From positions 1 to 64,000 of the forward strand of contig NZ_RCIO01000005.1 of NCBI RefSeq assembly GCF_004000235.1: a DNA stretch of 64,000 bases, read 5' to 3'. Shown in pieces: positions 17,888-26,415 of this stretch (the stretch's first letter is position 1; each line of letters begins with the position of its first letter). The translations under genes were made by a program, and so were the position numbers. The notes under the pieces are model-generated. The model was not told the origin of the DNA, searched no databases, and saw nothing but the letters and a program-made list of their open reading frames with translations. The DNA comes from Mesorhizobium sp. Z1-4. GTDB taxonomy: Bacteria > Pseudomonadota > Alphaproteobacteria > Rhizobiales > Rhizobiaceae.

Positions 17888-18766
17888 TCAGCCCGCCTTG
17901 CGCGCCGGCTTCTTCGCCTTGGGCTCATTGGCAATGTAATGAATGTCCCGCTGCGGGAAGGGGATCGAGATGCCGTTCTGGTCGAAGGCGGTTTTTGCAG
18001 CCTTGGTAAGGTCGAGGCGCGTCTGCCACCAGTTCGAAGTCATGGTCCAGTAGCGGCAGGTGACGTTGACGGCGCTGTCGCCGAGTTCAATGACGAAGGC
18101 CTCGGGCGCCGGCTCTGAAAGCACCCGGTTGTCGCCGCCGGCCAGATCCAGCAGCAGTTTCTTGGCAAGGTCGATGTCATCGCTGTAGCCGATGCCGATC
18201 GTCAGATCGTAGCGCCGCTGCGGATTGCGCGAATAGTTGGTCACCGGCGTGTTCCAGAGCTCGCTGTTGGGCGCGAACATATATACGCCGTCCAGCATCT
18301 TGATCTCCGTCGCGAACAGCCCGATTTCGACAACAGTGCCGCTGATCGAGCCGGCGGTGATGAACTCGCCGACGCGGAACGGCCTGAGCACAAGAAGCAT
18401 GATCCCCGCGGCTATGTTCTGCAGTGTTCCCTGCAGCGCCAGGCCGATCGCCAGGCCGGCGGCGCCAAGAGCGGCGATGATCGATGCCGTCTGCACGCCG
18501 AACTGGGCCAGCACGGTGACGAGAACAAGCACCAGCACGACATAACGAAGCCCCTTGGACAGGAAACGCCGCAGGGTCTCGTCGAAGCCGCGGATTTCGC
18601 CCAGCAGCCGGTAAGACCATTTTTCCATCATGCGGGCGATGATGAGGCCGAGGACAAGGAGAACCACCGCGCCGAGGATCGAGAATGAATAGCTGACAAC
18701 AAGCGAGCCGGCTTCGCGCAAAGCCGCCTCAAGTGCCTGGATCATGTTCTCCGTGCTGAAATCCAT
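17888..18766 (-). CDS. Small-conductance mechanosensitive channel (MscS family)
   Basis: Inner-membrane channel that opens under membrane tension to release solutes after osmotic downshock. With the ATG at 18766 the protein has 292 residues. It has three hydrophobic segments (about 18-40, 62-82 and 90-120), the last being the Gly/Ala-rich pore helix (AALGAAGLAIGLALQGTLQN), then the MscS beta domain (RPFRVGEFITAG) and an alpha/beta C-terminal domain. The open frame reaches 19147, but that extension is Arg-rich, covers the neighbour's upstream region and lacks family similarity. The C-terminus is a basic Lys/Ala tail (AKKPARKAG). Confidence 0.92.
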   Translation of the reverse strand: MDFSTENMIQALEAALREAGSLVVSYSFSILGAVVLLVLGLIIARMMEKWSYRLLGEIRGFDETLRRFLSKGLRYVVLVLVLVTVLAQFGVQTASIIAALGAAGLAIGLALQGTLQNIAAGIMLLVLRPFRVGEFITAGSISGTVVEIGLFATEIKMLDGVYMFAPNSELWNTPVTNYSRNPQRRYDLTIGIGYSDDIDLAKKLLLDLAGGDNRVLSEPAPEAFVIELGDSAVNVTCRYWTMTSNWWQTRLDLTKAAKTAFDQNGISIPFPQRDIHYIANEPKAKKPARKAG

Positions 18767-19016
18767 GTTCTGCGTGGCTCCGTTTGTAATTGCATTGGGC
18801 TGCGTGCGCCGACGAAGCCTGTGAACCCGGCCCCTTATCGACGCTGGCGCGATTCGTGCGCCACTTGTCCAAGCATAGCGTGCACACGCGCGCATGTTGT
18901 CACAATTCAGCCCCAATTCGCGCGCGATAGGCGATTTGGGCTTGCCGGAAGAAGACCGCGCGCAAGCGCCCTCAACGGCAGGGGTCGGTCTTCGCGGGAT
19001 CGGGAATCCCTCAGGC
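18767..19016. other. 250-bp divergent intergenic region (MscS / GNAT-C39)
   Basis: Lies between two divergent genes and should hold both promoters. No convincing -35/-10 pair, operator or RNA gene was identified by eye. An open in-frame extension of the GNAT-C39 gene reaches 18894 but does not look like conserved coding sequence. Confidence 0.4.
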
Positions 19017-20117
19017 ATGTCATTTGCCATTCGCGCCGCGCGGGCCGCCGACATCGATGCGCTCGTTGCAATCGAAAACCAGGCATTCGAAACCGACCGG
19101 ATTTCACGCCGGTCGTTCAGGACTTTGCTGGAGCGCAAGTCGGCCACGACGCTGATCGCCGAGGTGGCGGGCGCCGCCGCCGGCTATGCGATGGTGCTTT
19201 TCCGCCGTGGCAGTGGCGTCGCGCGGCTTTATTCGCTGGCGCGGCTGCCAGGCGGCGAAAACGCCGGCGTCGGTGCGCAGCTTCTCGCGGCGGCTGAAAA
19301 AGCGGCCTACGAGCGCGGCCGGCTGCTCCTGCGTCTTGAGGTCAGCGAGCGAAACGGCCGCGCGATCAAGCTCTACGAACAGGCGGGTTATCGCCAGATC
19401 GGGGCCGAGCCAGACTATTACGAAGATGGTGCGGGCGCTTTCAGGCTCGAAAAGATACTGCGCGGCAATCGCGGCTCGGTCGCCGAAGTTCCGTATTACG
19501 AGCAGTCGGTCGATTTCACATGCGGCCCATGCTGCCTGATGATGGCGCTGGCGCACTATCAGCCGGGCTTTGTGCCCGACCCGGTCAAGGAGATCAGGCT
19601 GTGGCGCGAGGCGACCACGGTCTTCATGATGTCGGGACCCGGAGGCTGCGAGCCGTTCGGCCTCGCGGCTGTGGCGCACGATCATGGCCTGTCTGCAGAG
19701 ATTATCGTCTCGCATCCCGGCGCGCTTTTTCTTCAGTCGGTGCGCAGCGACGAAAAGCGCTGGGTAATGGAGGTTGCCCAGAAGGACTTCAGGGAGCGCG
19801 TGCGCACCGCAGGCATTCCGGTGTCGCACCGCATTTTTGCGCTCGACGAAATTCGCGCCGCCGTCGCTTCCGGCCGGCTGGTGATGGTTCTGGTCAGCGG
19901 TTATCTGATGTTCGGCAAGAAGGTGCCGCACTGGGTGCTGGTGCTGGCCGACGACGGGGACCATCTGATTATGCATGACCCCTGGGTCGAGGATGAAAGG
20001 GGAGAGACGCGCATCGACGCGGCGGCGATCCCCGTTCCGCATGACGTGTTCTATTCGATGGCGCGCTTCGGCGGCATGCGTGCCGCCGTCATTCTGGGAG
20101 AGGGCAAGCAGATATGA
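19017..20117 (+). CDS. GNAT acetyltransferase fused to a C39-like cysteine peptidase
   Basis: A 366-residue two-domain protein. Residues 1-150 are a GNAT N-acetyltransferase (IRAARAADIDALVAIE; the acetyl-CoA loop near LPGGENAGVGAQLL; LEVSERNGRAIKLYEQAGY). Residues 155-366 form a papain-fold C39-like peptidase with the motif Q163-SVDFT-Cys169-G-P-C, the catalytic His305 (PHWVLVL) and Asp321 (MHDPW), so both halves look active. The next gene, a RimK-type ATP-grasp ligase, overlaps it by ATGA, implying coupled translation. The pair recurs in other proteobacteria, but I know of no established substrate; modification of a peptide by ligation, cleavage and acetylation is an inference. An upstream in-frame start at 18894 is possible. 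Confidence 0.88.
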   Translation: MSFAIRAARAADIDALVAIENQAFETDRISRRSFRTLLERKSATTLIAEVAGAAAGYAMVLFRRGSGVARLYSLARLPGGENAGVGAQLLAAAEKAAYERGRLLLRLEVSERNGRAIKLYEQAGYRQIGAEPDYYEDGAGAFRLEKILRGNRGSVAEVPYYEQSVDFTCGPCCLMMALAHYQPGFVPDPVKEIRLWREATTVFMMSGPGGCEPFGLAAVAHDHGLSAEIIVSHPGALFLQSVRSDEKRWVMEVAQKDFRERVRTAGIPVSHRIFALDEIRAAVASGRLVMVLVSGYLMFGKKVPHWVLVLADDGDHLIMHDPWVEDERGETRIDAAAIPVPHDVFYSMARFGGMRAAVILGEGKQI

Positions 20118-21565
20118 GCTGGGTGATCCTGACCGGCCGCGCCGGCGATCTCGATCAGGTGGCGACACCCCACAAGATCATCACCAACCGCGATTACCTG
20201 GCCCATCCCTCGCTGTTTCGGGGCCAGCCGCCCAAGGTGATCAACCTTTCAAGTTCCTATTCCTACCAGTCGCGTGGCTATTACGCGTCGCTGCTGGCCA
20301 GTTCGCGCGGCCACAAGGTCATTCCCACAGTCGAGACCATGATCGACCTGTCGGAGAAGAAACTGTACGAAAACGCGCTGCCGGAGCTTGAGCAGGCGCT
20401 CAACAAATGCCGCAAGGATCTGGGTGGAGACTTTCCGCGCACGCTGGCCGTCTTTTTCGGCATGGGACCGTCCAAAGTGTGGGACCGTTTTGCGCGGCTG
20501 CTGTTCGACTGGTTCCGCGCGCCCTCGCTGGAGGTCACCATCGAGGATGGCCAATGGGCGGCGATCAGGAAAATCGGCTTCCTGCCGCTGGCCCGCATGG
20601 ATGCCGGCCACAAGGCGCGGTTCCTGGAATCGATGGAGCGCTACACCGCGCGTGAATGGCGCGATTCGCGCACCCGCACGCCGGCCCGCTATACCTTTGC
20701 CACTCTTATTGACGCCAATGAGCAGTTGCCGCCATCGTCGGTCAATTCGCTCAAGCACTGGTCGCGTGTTGCCGCAAAGATGGGCGTTGAGGTGGAACCG
20801 ATCACCAAGCGCGATCTCGCGCGGCTTGCCAACTACGATGCGCTTTTCATTCGCGAGACGACCGCGATTTCCAATCACACCTACCGCTTCGCCCGCCGCG
20901 CACAGCAGGAGGGCATGCCGGTCATCGACGACCCGCTGTCGATGATCCGCTGCACCAACAAAGTCTATCTCAACGAATTGATGGCCGCGAACAAGGTGCC
21001 GGTGCCGCCCACTGTGATGATCGCCGGGCCGGGCGACCTGGAGCTCGCCGCGCAGACGCTTGGATTTCCGCTGGTTCTGAAAATCCCCGACAGCTCATTT
21101 TCGCGCGGCGTGAAGAAGGCGGGGGATTTCACCGAGTTGAAGCAGCTTGCCACCAAATGGCTGGAGGATTCCGACCTTCTGATCGCGCAGAAATTCATGC
21201 CGACCGAGTTTGACTGGCGTATCGGCGTTCTGGGCGGCGAGCCGCTGTTTTCGGTCCAGTATCTGATGGCGCGCAAACACTGGCAGATCGTAAATCATGA
21301 GCGCCGCGGCCGCCCGGATGAGGGCGGCTTCCGGACATTCACCCTGCGTGAGACGCCGGCGGAGGTGATCGACGTCGCCGTACGCGCCGCGCGCTGTATC
21401 GGCGACGGGCTCTATGGTGTCGACCTGAAGGAGACGCCGGACGGCGTGTGCGTCATCGAGGTCAACGACAATCCGAACCTCGACCATGGCTGCGAGGATA
21501 CCGGTGAGAAGGACGAGGTCTGGACCAGGCTGACCGACTGGTTCATCCGCCGCCTGGAGCGGTAA
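20114..21565 (+). CDS. RimK-like ATP-grasp ligase with N-terminal RLAN-type domain
   Basis: A 483-residue protein. The N-terminal half (about 1-225) corresponds to the RimK-like N-terminal extension seen in this family (NLSSSYSYQSRGYYASLLA; ARYTFATLIDANE). The C-terminal half is an ATP-grasp domain: a pre-ATP-grasp segment with NYDALFIRETTAISNHTY, the ATP lysine region FPLVLKIPDSSFSRGV, and the metal-binding end IEVNDNPNLDHG (448-459) with Glu449 and Asn451. ATP-grasp enzymes of this group join a carboxylate to an amine, often adding amino acids to proteins or small peptides. The start codon overlaps the stop of the GNAT-C39 gene. The acceptor is unknown, and no obvious precursor peptide gene was found beside it. 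Confidence 0.88.
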   Translation: MSWVILTGRAGDLDQVATPHKIITNRDYLAHPSLFRGQPPKVINLSSSYSYQSRGYYASLLASSRGHKVIPTVETMIDLSEKKLYENALPELEQALNKCRKDLGGDFPRTLAVFFGMGPSKVWDRFARLLFDWFRAPSLEVTIEDGQWAAIRKIGFLPLARMDAGHKARFLESMERYTAREWRDSRTRTPARYTFATLIDANEQLPPSSVNSLKHWSRVAAKMGVEVEPITKRDLARLANYDALFIRETTAISNHTYRFARRAQQEGMPVIDDPLSMIRCTNKVYLNELMAANKVPVPPTVMIAGPGDLELAAQTLGFPLVLKIPDSSFSRGVKKAGDFTELKQLATKWLEDSDLLIAQKFMPTEFDWRIGVLGGEPLFSVQYLMARKHWQIVNHERRGRPDEGGFRTFTLRETPAEVIDVAVRAARCIGDGLYGVDLKETPDGVCVIEVNDNPNLDHGCEDTGEKDEVWTRLTDWFIRRLER

Positions 21566-21571
21566 GCCGTT

Positions 21572-22180
21572 TCACGATTGTGTGCGGCTGATCTCGCTGA
21601 ACCGCTTAAGAAACGCCTTCTGCACAACTTTCGCCGGCAGGGCTGCAAGGTCGAACCCGTCTGCAGATATGCCGCGCGGTCGTCCGAAGAATTTTGCCGC
21701 CTCGGCGGTCGAAAACCCGGCCAGCTCGGTCGCTTCGAAATAGGCGGCAATCTGGTCGGCGCGTTTGATCGCCTTTTTGAGCGTCTGGGGCAGTTCCGGC
21801 GGCAGGCCGAAATGAACGTGGATCGCGTGCTGTAGGCGTGCCTCGACGGCCTTGTAGCCGCCGCCGACCACCGACTTGAAGGGCGAGATCATGTCGCCGA
21901 TCACATATTCGGGTGCGTCGTGCAAAAGCGCAGCGAGTTGGTCGCGCGGAGACGGGCTGCGGGCTGATCTGGTGAATATCGCCTCCACCAGCAGCGAGTG
22001 CTGCGCCACCGAATAGGCATGATCGCCCACGGTCTGTCCGTTCCAGCGGGCAACGCGCGCAAGCCCGTGCGCGATATCGACAAGCTCGATGTCGAGCGGC
22101 GAGGGGTCGAGCAGGTCGAGTCGGCGGCCCGAAAGCATGCGCTGCCAGGCACGCGCCGGAGCGCCCGGTTTGTCGGCCAC
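21572..22180 (-). CDS. HD-domain phosphohydrolase (YfbR-like)
   Basis: A 202-residue HD-superfamily metal-dependent phosphohydrolase. Visible motifs are GDHAYSVAQHSLLVE with the first metal His, LLHDAPEYVIGDM with the HD pair, and KRADQIAAYFEATEL with the distal Asp. The family resembles YfbR 5'-nucleotidases, but the substrate is not certain. The start is GTG, overlapping the TAG stop of ygfZ by one base, so it is translationally coupled to that gene. It ends 6 bp from the convergent ATP-grasp gene. Confidence 0.85.
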   Translation of the reverse strand: MADKPGAPARAWQRMLSGRRLDLLDPSPLDIELVDIAHGLARVARWNGQTVGDHAYSVAQHSLLVEAIFTRSARSPSPRDQLAALLHDAPEYVIGDMISPFKSVVGGGYKAVEARLQHAIHVHFGLPPELPQTLKKAIKRADQIAAYFEATELAGFSTAEAAKFFGRPRGISADGFDLAALPAKVVQKAFLKRFSEISRTQS

Positions 22181-23037
22181 TAATCGGTCCCCGTGTCTTT
22201 GTCGGGAAAGGTGAATGTTGCCCAGCCCGGAATCTCCAGCTTGAGCGGTATGCCGCCGGCTGCAAGTACGGTGCCGGCATCGCGTGCGGCTTTCACCTTG
22301 TCGATGCGCGCGATCGCAAGCCCCTTTGCACCGGCCACGGTGCCGAGCACCCCCACGGCACGGCCGCCAGCGTCGATGTCGGTGCCGGCCGGGGGCAGGG
22401 GGGTGTCCGCGCTGGCAAGCAGCAGCCGCCGCCGCGCCGTGCCGCGATGGTGCATGCGCGACACGACCTCCTGGCCGACGAAACAGCCTTTCTTCAGCCC
22501 GACGCCGCCATTCTGGTCGAACAGCACATCATGCGGGAAGGCATCGCCCAGCGCATAGTCGGCGCCGCTTTCGGCAACGCCATGTGCGACGCGCAGGGCG
22601 GCATAGGCGTCGGCTGTCGCGTCAGCTGCCGGTGCTTCGTGATAGCTCCGCCGCACATCGATATCCGCGAAACGCGTGTCGCGGAGCCAGCTTGAATCAT
22701 CGCGCGAGGTTGATGAATCAATCTCCCACGCGACAGCGACAACAGGCTGTTCCTGTTTGTCTATTTCTACCTTGGCGCGCAGCTTGTAGAGCATCAGCCG
22801 GCGCAGGAAATCGTCGGCGGCATCGGCACGGCACTCGAGCCGCAACCCGTCCGCGCCGTACCGCGAAATCAGGAAATCGAACAGGATCTTGCCTTGCGGC
22901 GTCAGCAATGCCCCGGGCCGGATTTCTCCATCCACCATCGATTCGATATCGGTGGTGATGAGATTTTGCAGGAATGGCCGGGCATCGGGGCCGGTGGCCA
23001 GAATGAGGGCGCGGTCTGTGATGTGAGCTGTTGGCAT
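22180..23037 (-). CDS. ygfZ: Folate-binding YgfZ-type protein
   Basis: A 285-residue tetrahydrofolate-binding protein related to GcvT (COG0354), needed for maturation or repair of certain iron-sulfur enzymes. The diagnostic motif is GLKKGCFVGQEVVSRMHHRG, containing the conserved Cys of K-G-C-Y/F-x-G-Q-E. The start ITDRALILATGPDARPFLQN fits the N-terminal domain. ATG 23037 was chosen; the extension to 23151 is Arg-rich and not family-like. The HD-domain gene overlaps the stop by one base. Confidence 0.92.
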   Translation of the reverse strand: MPTAHITDRALILATGPDARPFLQNLITTDIESMVDGEIRPGALLTPQGKILFDFLISRYGADGLRLECRADAADDFLRRLMLYKLRAKVEIDKQEQPVVAVAWEIDSSTSRDDSSWLRDTRFADIDVRRSYHEAPAADATADAYAALRVAHGVAESGADYALGDAFPHDVLFDQNGGVGLKKGCFVGQEVVSRMHHRGTARRRLLLASADTPLPPAGTDIDAGGRAVGVLGTVAGAKGLAIARIDKVKAARDAGTVLAAGGIPLKLEIPGWATFTFPDKDTGTD

Positions 23038-23170
23038 GGCGGGGCGTTTGCGTTTGCGACGCCTTCTAACTAAGCCCGGTCGCACCCGCCTACAAGGCTG
23101 TTGCCGCCGCTCAGTATGACTGCTGACAAATGGCAGACTGCCGTGCCTCACCTGCCGCCGACGGCTTGTG

Positions 23171-23596
23171 TCATGTTGCTTCGCCGCGCCCGCGTCTCAG
23201 CCGGCCGACCAGATCGCGAAGATGTTCGGCCCCGCGTGCGCTCAGGCCGCCGTTTTCATAGTCGCGCAGAACGGTCGCTTCCAGTTCCTCGGCCAGCCGG
23301 TCGAGCGAAACCGGACGGCGCGGATCGTCGGGGTCGTAGTGGTCGAAAAGGTTGATCCAGCGGTCGCTTTCGCGGCCGAAATGCATCAGCCGGTCGAGAT
23401 AGACCTCGGGTTCGTTCCGGCTGGACAGAATACCGAGTGCTGCCGCGGCCAGCGAGAGCGGCATCATGACGAAATCCCGCAGGCCGTCGGCAAAGAGTTT
23501 GACCTGCAGAAGCAGCACCCGCCGTATCAGGCGCGGCCGGCTGTGCTGCCTGGGCTTCCGCGGCATCCGCTCGCGGTTCGAGTCGCTGGCTGCCAT
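23171..23596 (-). CDS. Hypothetical protein with one membrane segment
   Basis: Function not recognised. The 141-residue product has a very basic N-terminus (RERMPRKPRQHSRPRLIRR), one hydrophobic stretch at about 40-58 (FVMMPLSLAAAALGIL), and a hydrophilic, acidic-then-basic C-terminal region (HYDPDDPRRPVSLDRL). It would sit in the inner membrane with most of the protein on one side. The ATG at 23596 is preferred over the open start at 23641. It lies 60 bp downstream of another unknown gene in the same direction. Confidence 0.65.
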   Translation of the reverse strand: MAASDSNRERMPRKPRQHSRPRLIRRVLLLQVKLFADGLRDFVMMPLSLAAAALGILSSRNEPEVYLDRLMHFGRESDRWINLFDHYDPDDPRRPVSLDRLAEELEATVLRDYENGGLSARGAEHLRDLVGRLRRGRGEAT

Positions 23597-23656
23597 GGCT
23601 GTCCCCCGATTGCCTTCCCGGCTGATATGGGTGCTCGGCACGGCAATGCCAACGGC

Positions 23657-24376
23657 TCAGTGGCCGGCGACGAAAAACGCCCAGCGGCCCTCCGGCGTTA
23701 TGCCGACGCGGTAGAAGATATAGGACCCGAAGGACTTCATGTCCTCATAGTCGCCGGCGGTCACCAGCTTGAAGAGTTCCACCCTTTGGGGCGCGCTCAG
23801 GCCTTCCAGCGGAACGGCGAAGAAATAGGGCCAGAGATAGATCTCCTCCGGCTCGCCGGGATCGAGGTGAACATAACCTGCTTCCAGCACTTCCAGCAGA
23901 ATGGCCAGAATCTCGTGGCCTTCGCCGTCGCCGGAAATGTCCTTCAGGAATTCGACCGGGTCGAAATTGCCGCCGCCGCTCGAGACCTGGGTCCGGCTCT
24001 CGTCGCTGCCGAGCAGGGGACGCAAGGCTTCGATGTTGCCGGCCTTGCACGCCTCGACAATCAGGCTGCGCATGCGGCGCACCGGCTCCGGCAGGCTTTC
24101 CAGGTCGTAATAGACTTCCGGCGTTTCAGCCGCGGGGGGCGTCGCCGCGCCTGCGCTCTCGTCGTCCTCATCGTCCCGAACGGTCTGCCCCGGCCCCGAA
24201 ATCGGTGGCGGCAGCGGTACCGTGATGATTTCCGGTGCGGGCTCGATGTCTTCTTCGGGAAGTTCGCTCAACGCCAGCGACTGGCCGGGCATCAGCAGCA
24301 CGGAAAGCCCGACTGCCAGGCCGAGCGCGGTCAGGCGGCTGTGTTTGTCGTCGTTAGTTGCAGAAAGGTGCCGCAT
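23657..24376 (-). CDS. Secreted hypothetical protein
   Basis: Function not recognised; similar proteins occur in rhizobia as uncharacterised exported proteins. The 239-residue product begins with a signal peptide (about 15-35, LTALGLAVGLSVLLMPGQSLA), followed by a proline- and acid-rich linker (ITVPLPPPISGPG; RDDEDDESAG) and a folded domain from about 90 to the end (LPEPVRRMRSLIVEACKAGN; EEIYLWPYFFAVPLEGL; ITPEGRWAFFVAGH). It is therefore probably periplasmic. ATG 24376 was chosen over a GTG three codons upstream. Confidence 0.75.
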   Translation of the reverse strand: MRHLSATNDDKHSRLTALGLAVGLSVLLMPGQSLALSELPEEDIEPAPEIITVPLPPPISGPGQTVRDDEDDESAGAATPPAAETPEVYYDLESLPEPVRRMRSLIVEACKAGNIEALRPLLGSDESRTQVSSGGGNFDPVEFLKDISGDGEGHEILAILLEVLEAGYVHLDPGEPEEIYLWPYFFAVPLEGLSAPQRVELFKLVTAGDYEDMKSFGSYIFYRVGITPEGRWAFFVAGH

Positions 24377-24490
24377 ATGCCTCACGATGGCGGTTGGATC
24401 GGCGTCGGGCCGGTCCAGTCAGCCGCACTATAAATCAACCGCGGCCGTAATTGGATGCATTGCGGCAACGCTGGTCCGGCGTTTCGCTCC

Positions 24491-24748
24491 TCAATGGCGC
24501 GTCTGCTCCGGCTCGAATGCACCCTGGATAACACGTTCGCGCATCGCTTCGATAAGTGCGAGGGCGGCATCTTCACCGCCCTCGGCGACCATTGCGCCAA
24601 GTGCCGCGGCAAGCGCTGCTTCTGCCATGATGTCCGGATCGATGCCCCAGGCCTCGGCTTCCGCCCAGGCCGTTTTCTGGCTTTCGGTTGCCGTAAGCCG
24701 CATATGCTCGCGAAGCATTGCGTCGATGTCGCCGCCGCTGCGTATCAT
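24491..24748 (-). CDS. Small hypothetical acidic helical protein
   Basis: An 85-residue protein with no recognised domain. It is acidic and strongly alpha-helical, rich in Ala and Glu (MRLTATESQKTAWAEAEAWG; AEAALAAALGAMVAEGGEDA), with no signal or membrane segment. The composition and clean ATG support a real gene, but no family is recognised. It sits alone between two secreted-protein genes in the same direction, with gaps of 114 and 128 bp. Confidence 0.6.
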   Translation of the reverse strand: MIRSGGDIDAMLREHMRLTATESQKTAWAEAEAWGIDPDIMAEAALAAALGAMVAEGGEDAALALIEAMRERVIQGAFEPEQTRH

Positions 24749-24876
24749 CGCTCATCACCCTGTGCCGAACGCCGCCTCGTATCGGCGTGCAGCATCCCGT
24801 TCTTTAGTCCCGGCAGTGACGATAACACAGCAAATGTGGCGGGAAGCGGGGCGCTGAAGCGGCGGTTAACGCGCGG

Positions 24877-25257
24877 TTAATTGCCGAAACGAGAGACGAG
24901 GTCGCGCGTCAGCGTCTCGCCCTCCAGCATGTAGCGTTCGATCGCCTCCACTGCCGAGGCGGTGCAGGTGGTGTAGACGCTGCCGAAGGAGCGGTAGCCG
25001 TGATTGAAACTGGCCACCAGGCGCGCCCGCCGCTCGGGTTCGGGTTCCTCGGCAACGAGCAGCGTTTCCATATGCTCGCGCCAGGTGTTGCCGGTTTCCC
25101 CGCACAGATTACGAAGGTAATGCAGCGAGCCGAACAGCTCCGCGAGCCGCACAAGGTGTTTTTCGTATGCGGCTTCCACGGCAACGGCGCGCGCCGTGCC
25201 GCCGGCAAGCGTGGCTGCCAGCAATAATCCGGCTATCGTTGCTCTTCCCAACCTCAT
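24877..25257 (-). CDS. TIGR02301-family secreted protein
   Basis: A 126-residue exported protein of the TIGR02301 family, found in rhizobia and of unknown function. It has a signal peptide (about 1-25, ATIAGLLLAATLAGGTARA), then a helical domain with the family features FGSLHYLRNLCGETGNTWR and FNHGYRSFGSVYTTCTASA. The two cysteines (in RNLCGE and YTTCTA) could form a disulfide in the periplasm. The Nudix gene lies upstream in the same direction, an arrangement I recall from related genomes. Confidence 0.8.
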   Translation of the reverse strand: MRLGRATIAGLLLAATLAGGTARAVAVEAAYEKHLVRLAELFGSLHYLRNLCGETGNTWREHMETLLVAEEPEPERRARLVASFNHGYRSFGSVYTTCTASAVEAIERYMLEGETLTRDLVSRFGN

Positions 25258-25332
25258 AGCGTTCTTTTCGCGTGGAAATGCGACCGCTGCAAGGCCGGAC
25301 GGTAGGTGTTGCGTTGCCGGTTTCAGCTAGCG

Positions 25333-25743
25333 TTAACCGGCATTTTCAAGCAACTCGCGAACGACGATGAGCGTGCTTGGCGTAACGGGAAGTGTTTCGG
25401 CCTCGCGCAGCGTCACCCACCGGGCCTCCGCCGCATCGTCGCCGGCCTGCAGAGTTCCGGTGGTTTCGGGCACCAGGAAAACAGTAAGAGCAAAGTCCAT
25501 GGCGCCGGGTTCGCTGGCCTGCAAAAGCACGTCGCGGAAGGGCTGCCAGGCAAGGGCCTCCAGCCCGGTCTCTTCTCTCAACTCGCGCCGCATCGCCGCC
25601 TCGAGCTCTTCGCCGGGTTCGACCCGCCCACCCGGGAACGCGTAAGTGTCTTTCGCCGGCGCGCGCCCGCGCAGTACAAGCAGCACCTTGTCCTTTGCCA
25701 CACAGGCGGCGGAAACGGCTTTGAGCGGCACCTTCTTGTTCAC
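25333..25743 (-). CDS. Nudix hydrolase
   Basis: A 136-residue Nudix pyrophosphatase that hydrolyses a nucleoside diphosphate linked to some other group. The Nudix box is complete: GGRVEPGEELEAAMRRELRE followed by ETGLEA, with the metal-binding glutamates in REL-REE order. There is no ATG; GTG at 25743 with GGAG about 6 nt upstream is preferred, and TTG at 25755 is the alternative. ADP-ribose or mutated nucleotides are usual substrates of such short Nudix proteins, but the specificity is not readable. Confidence 0.87.
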   Translation of the reverse strand: MNKKVPLKAVSAACVAKDKVLLVLRGRAPAKDTYAFPGGRVEPGEELEAAMRRELREETGLEALAWQPFRDVLLQASEPGAMDFALTVFLVPETTGTLQAGDDAAEARWVTLREAETLPVTPSTLIVVRELLENAG

Positions 25744-25835
25744 ATCCGGCTCCAAACGCCTCCGGCATCCGTGCCGGGGTTGCGGCGGCGGCGCTCACAG
25801 GCCACCTTCCGACCTCAGGCGAGGGGTAGGGCGAC

Positions 25836-26408
25836 ATGATTGGTTTCGCAAGATCGATTTGGGTCGTTTCGGCGCTGGTGGCATCGGCCATGGCGCTGTC
25901 GACATGTGCAACGCTTAACGAAGACGAGTGCCTGTCGGCTGATTGGTATCAGCTTGGGCAGGGCGACGGTGCCGCCGGTCAGCCGTCAAACTATGTCGAG
26001 CTGCACCGGGAGGCCTGCGCCAAACATGGCATACCGGTAAACGACACGCTCTGGTTTCAGGGCTGGCAGATTGGCATCCGAACCTATTGCACGCCGCAGA
26101 ACGGTCTTCTGGTCGGCCGCGACGGCAACAGCTACAAGAATTCCTGCCCGGCCGACCTCGCGCCAGCGTTCCTCAATGCATATCAGGTCGGCAAGCGTGT
26201 GTTCGATGCCCGCAAGGAGCTTAATGAGGCGCGCTCCAAGCTGGAGAAGGCGCTGGACGACCTTGCCGATGCCAAGGAAGACGACAGGCAGCGGCTGACC
26301 ATCGAGGCCGAGACGCTGCGTACGCAAGTATTTGGCGCCGAGATCAGGGTGCAAAGCGCAGAGGCCAATTACGACCGCTATCTGGCCGATTTCTCGCGCG
26401 GATACTGA
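25836..26408 (+). CDS. DUF2799 protein, probable envelope protein
   Basis: A 190-residue protein of the DUF2799 family, function unknown. The N-terminus is a signal sequence (about 1-25); Cys24 in ALSTCATL could be a lipidation site, but Thr at -1 is atypical for a lipobox. The DUF2799 core follows (CLSADWYQLGQGDGAAGQP; LWFQGWQIGIRTYCTPQNG; GRDGNSYKNSCPADL), then a coiled-coil-like helix (KELNEARSKLEKALDDLADA) to the end. The SRAP gene starts 7 bp downstream, so they may share a transcript. Confidence 0.82.
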   Translation: MIGFARSIWVVSALVASAMALSTCATLNEDECLSADWYQLGQGDGAAGQPSNYVELHREACAKHGIPVNDTLWFQGWQIGIRTYCTPQNGLLVGRDGNSYKNSCPADLAPAFLNAYQVGKRVFDARKELNEARSKLEKALDDLADAKEDDRQRLTIEAETLRTQVFGAEIRVQSAEANYDRYLADFSRGY

Positions 26409-26415
26409 GGTCGGC

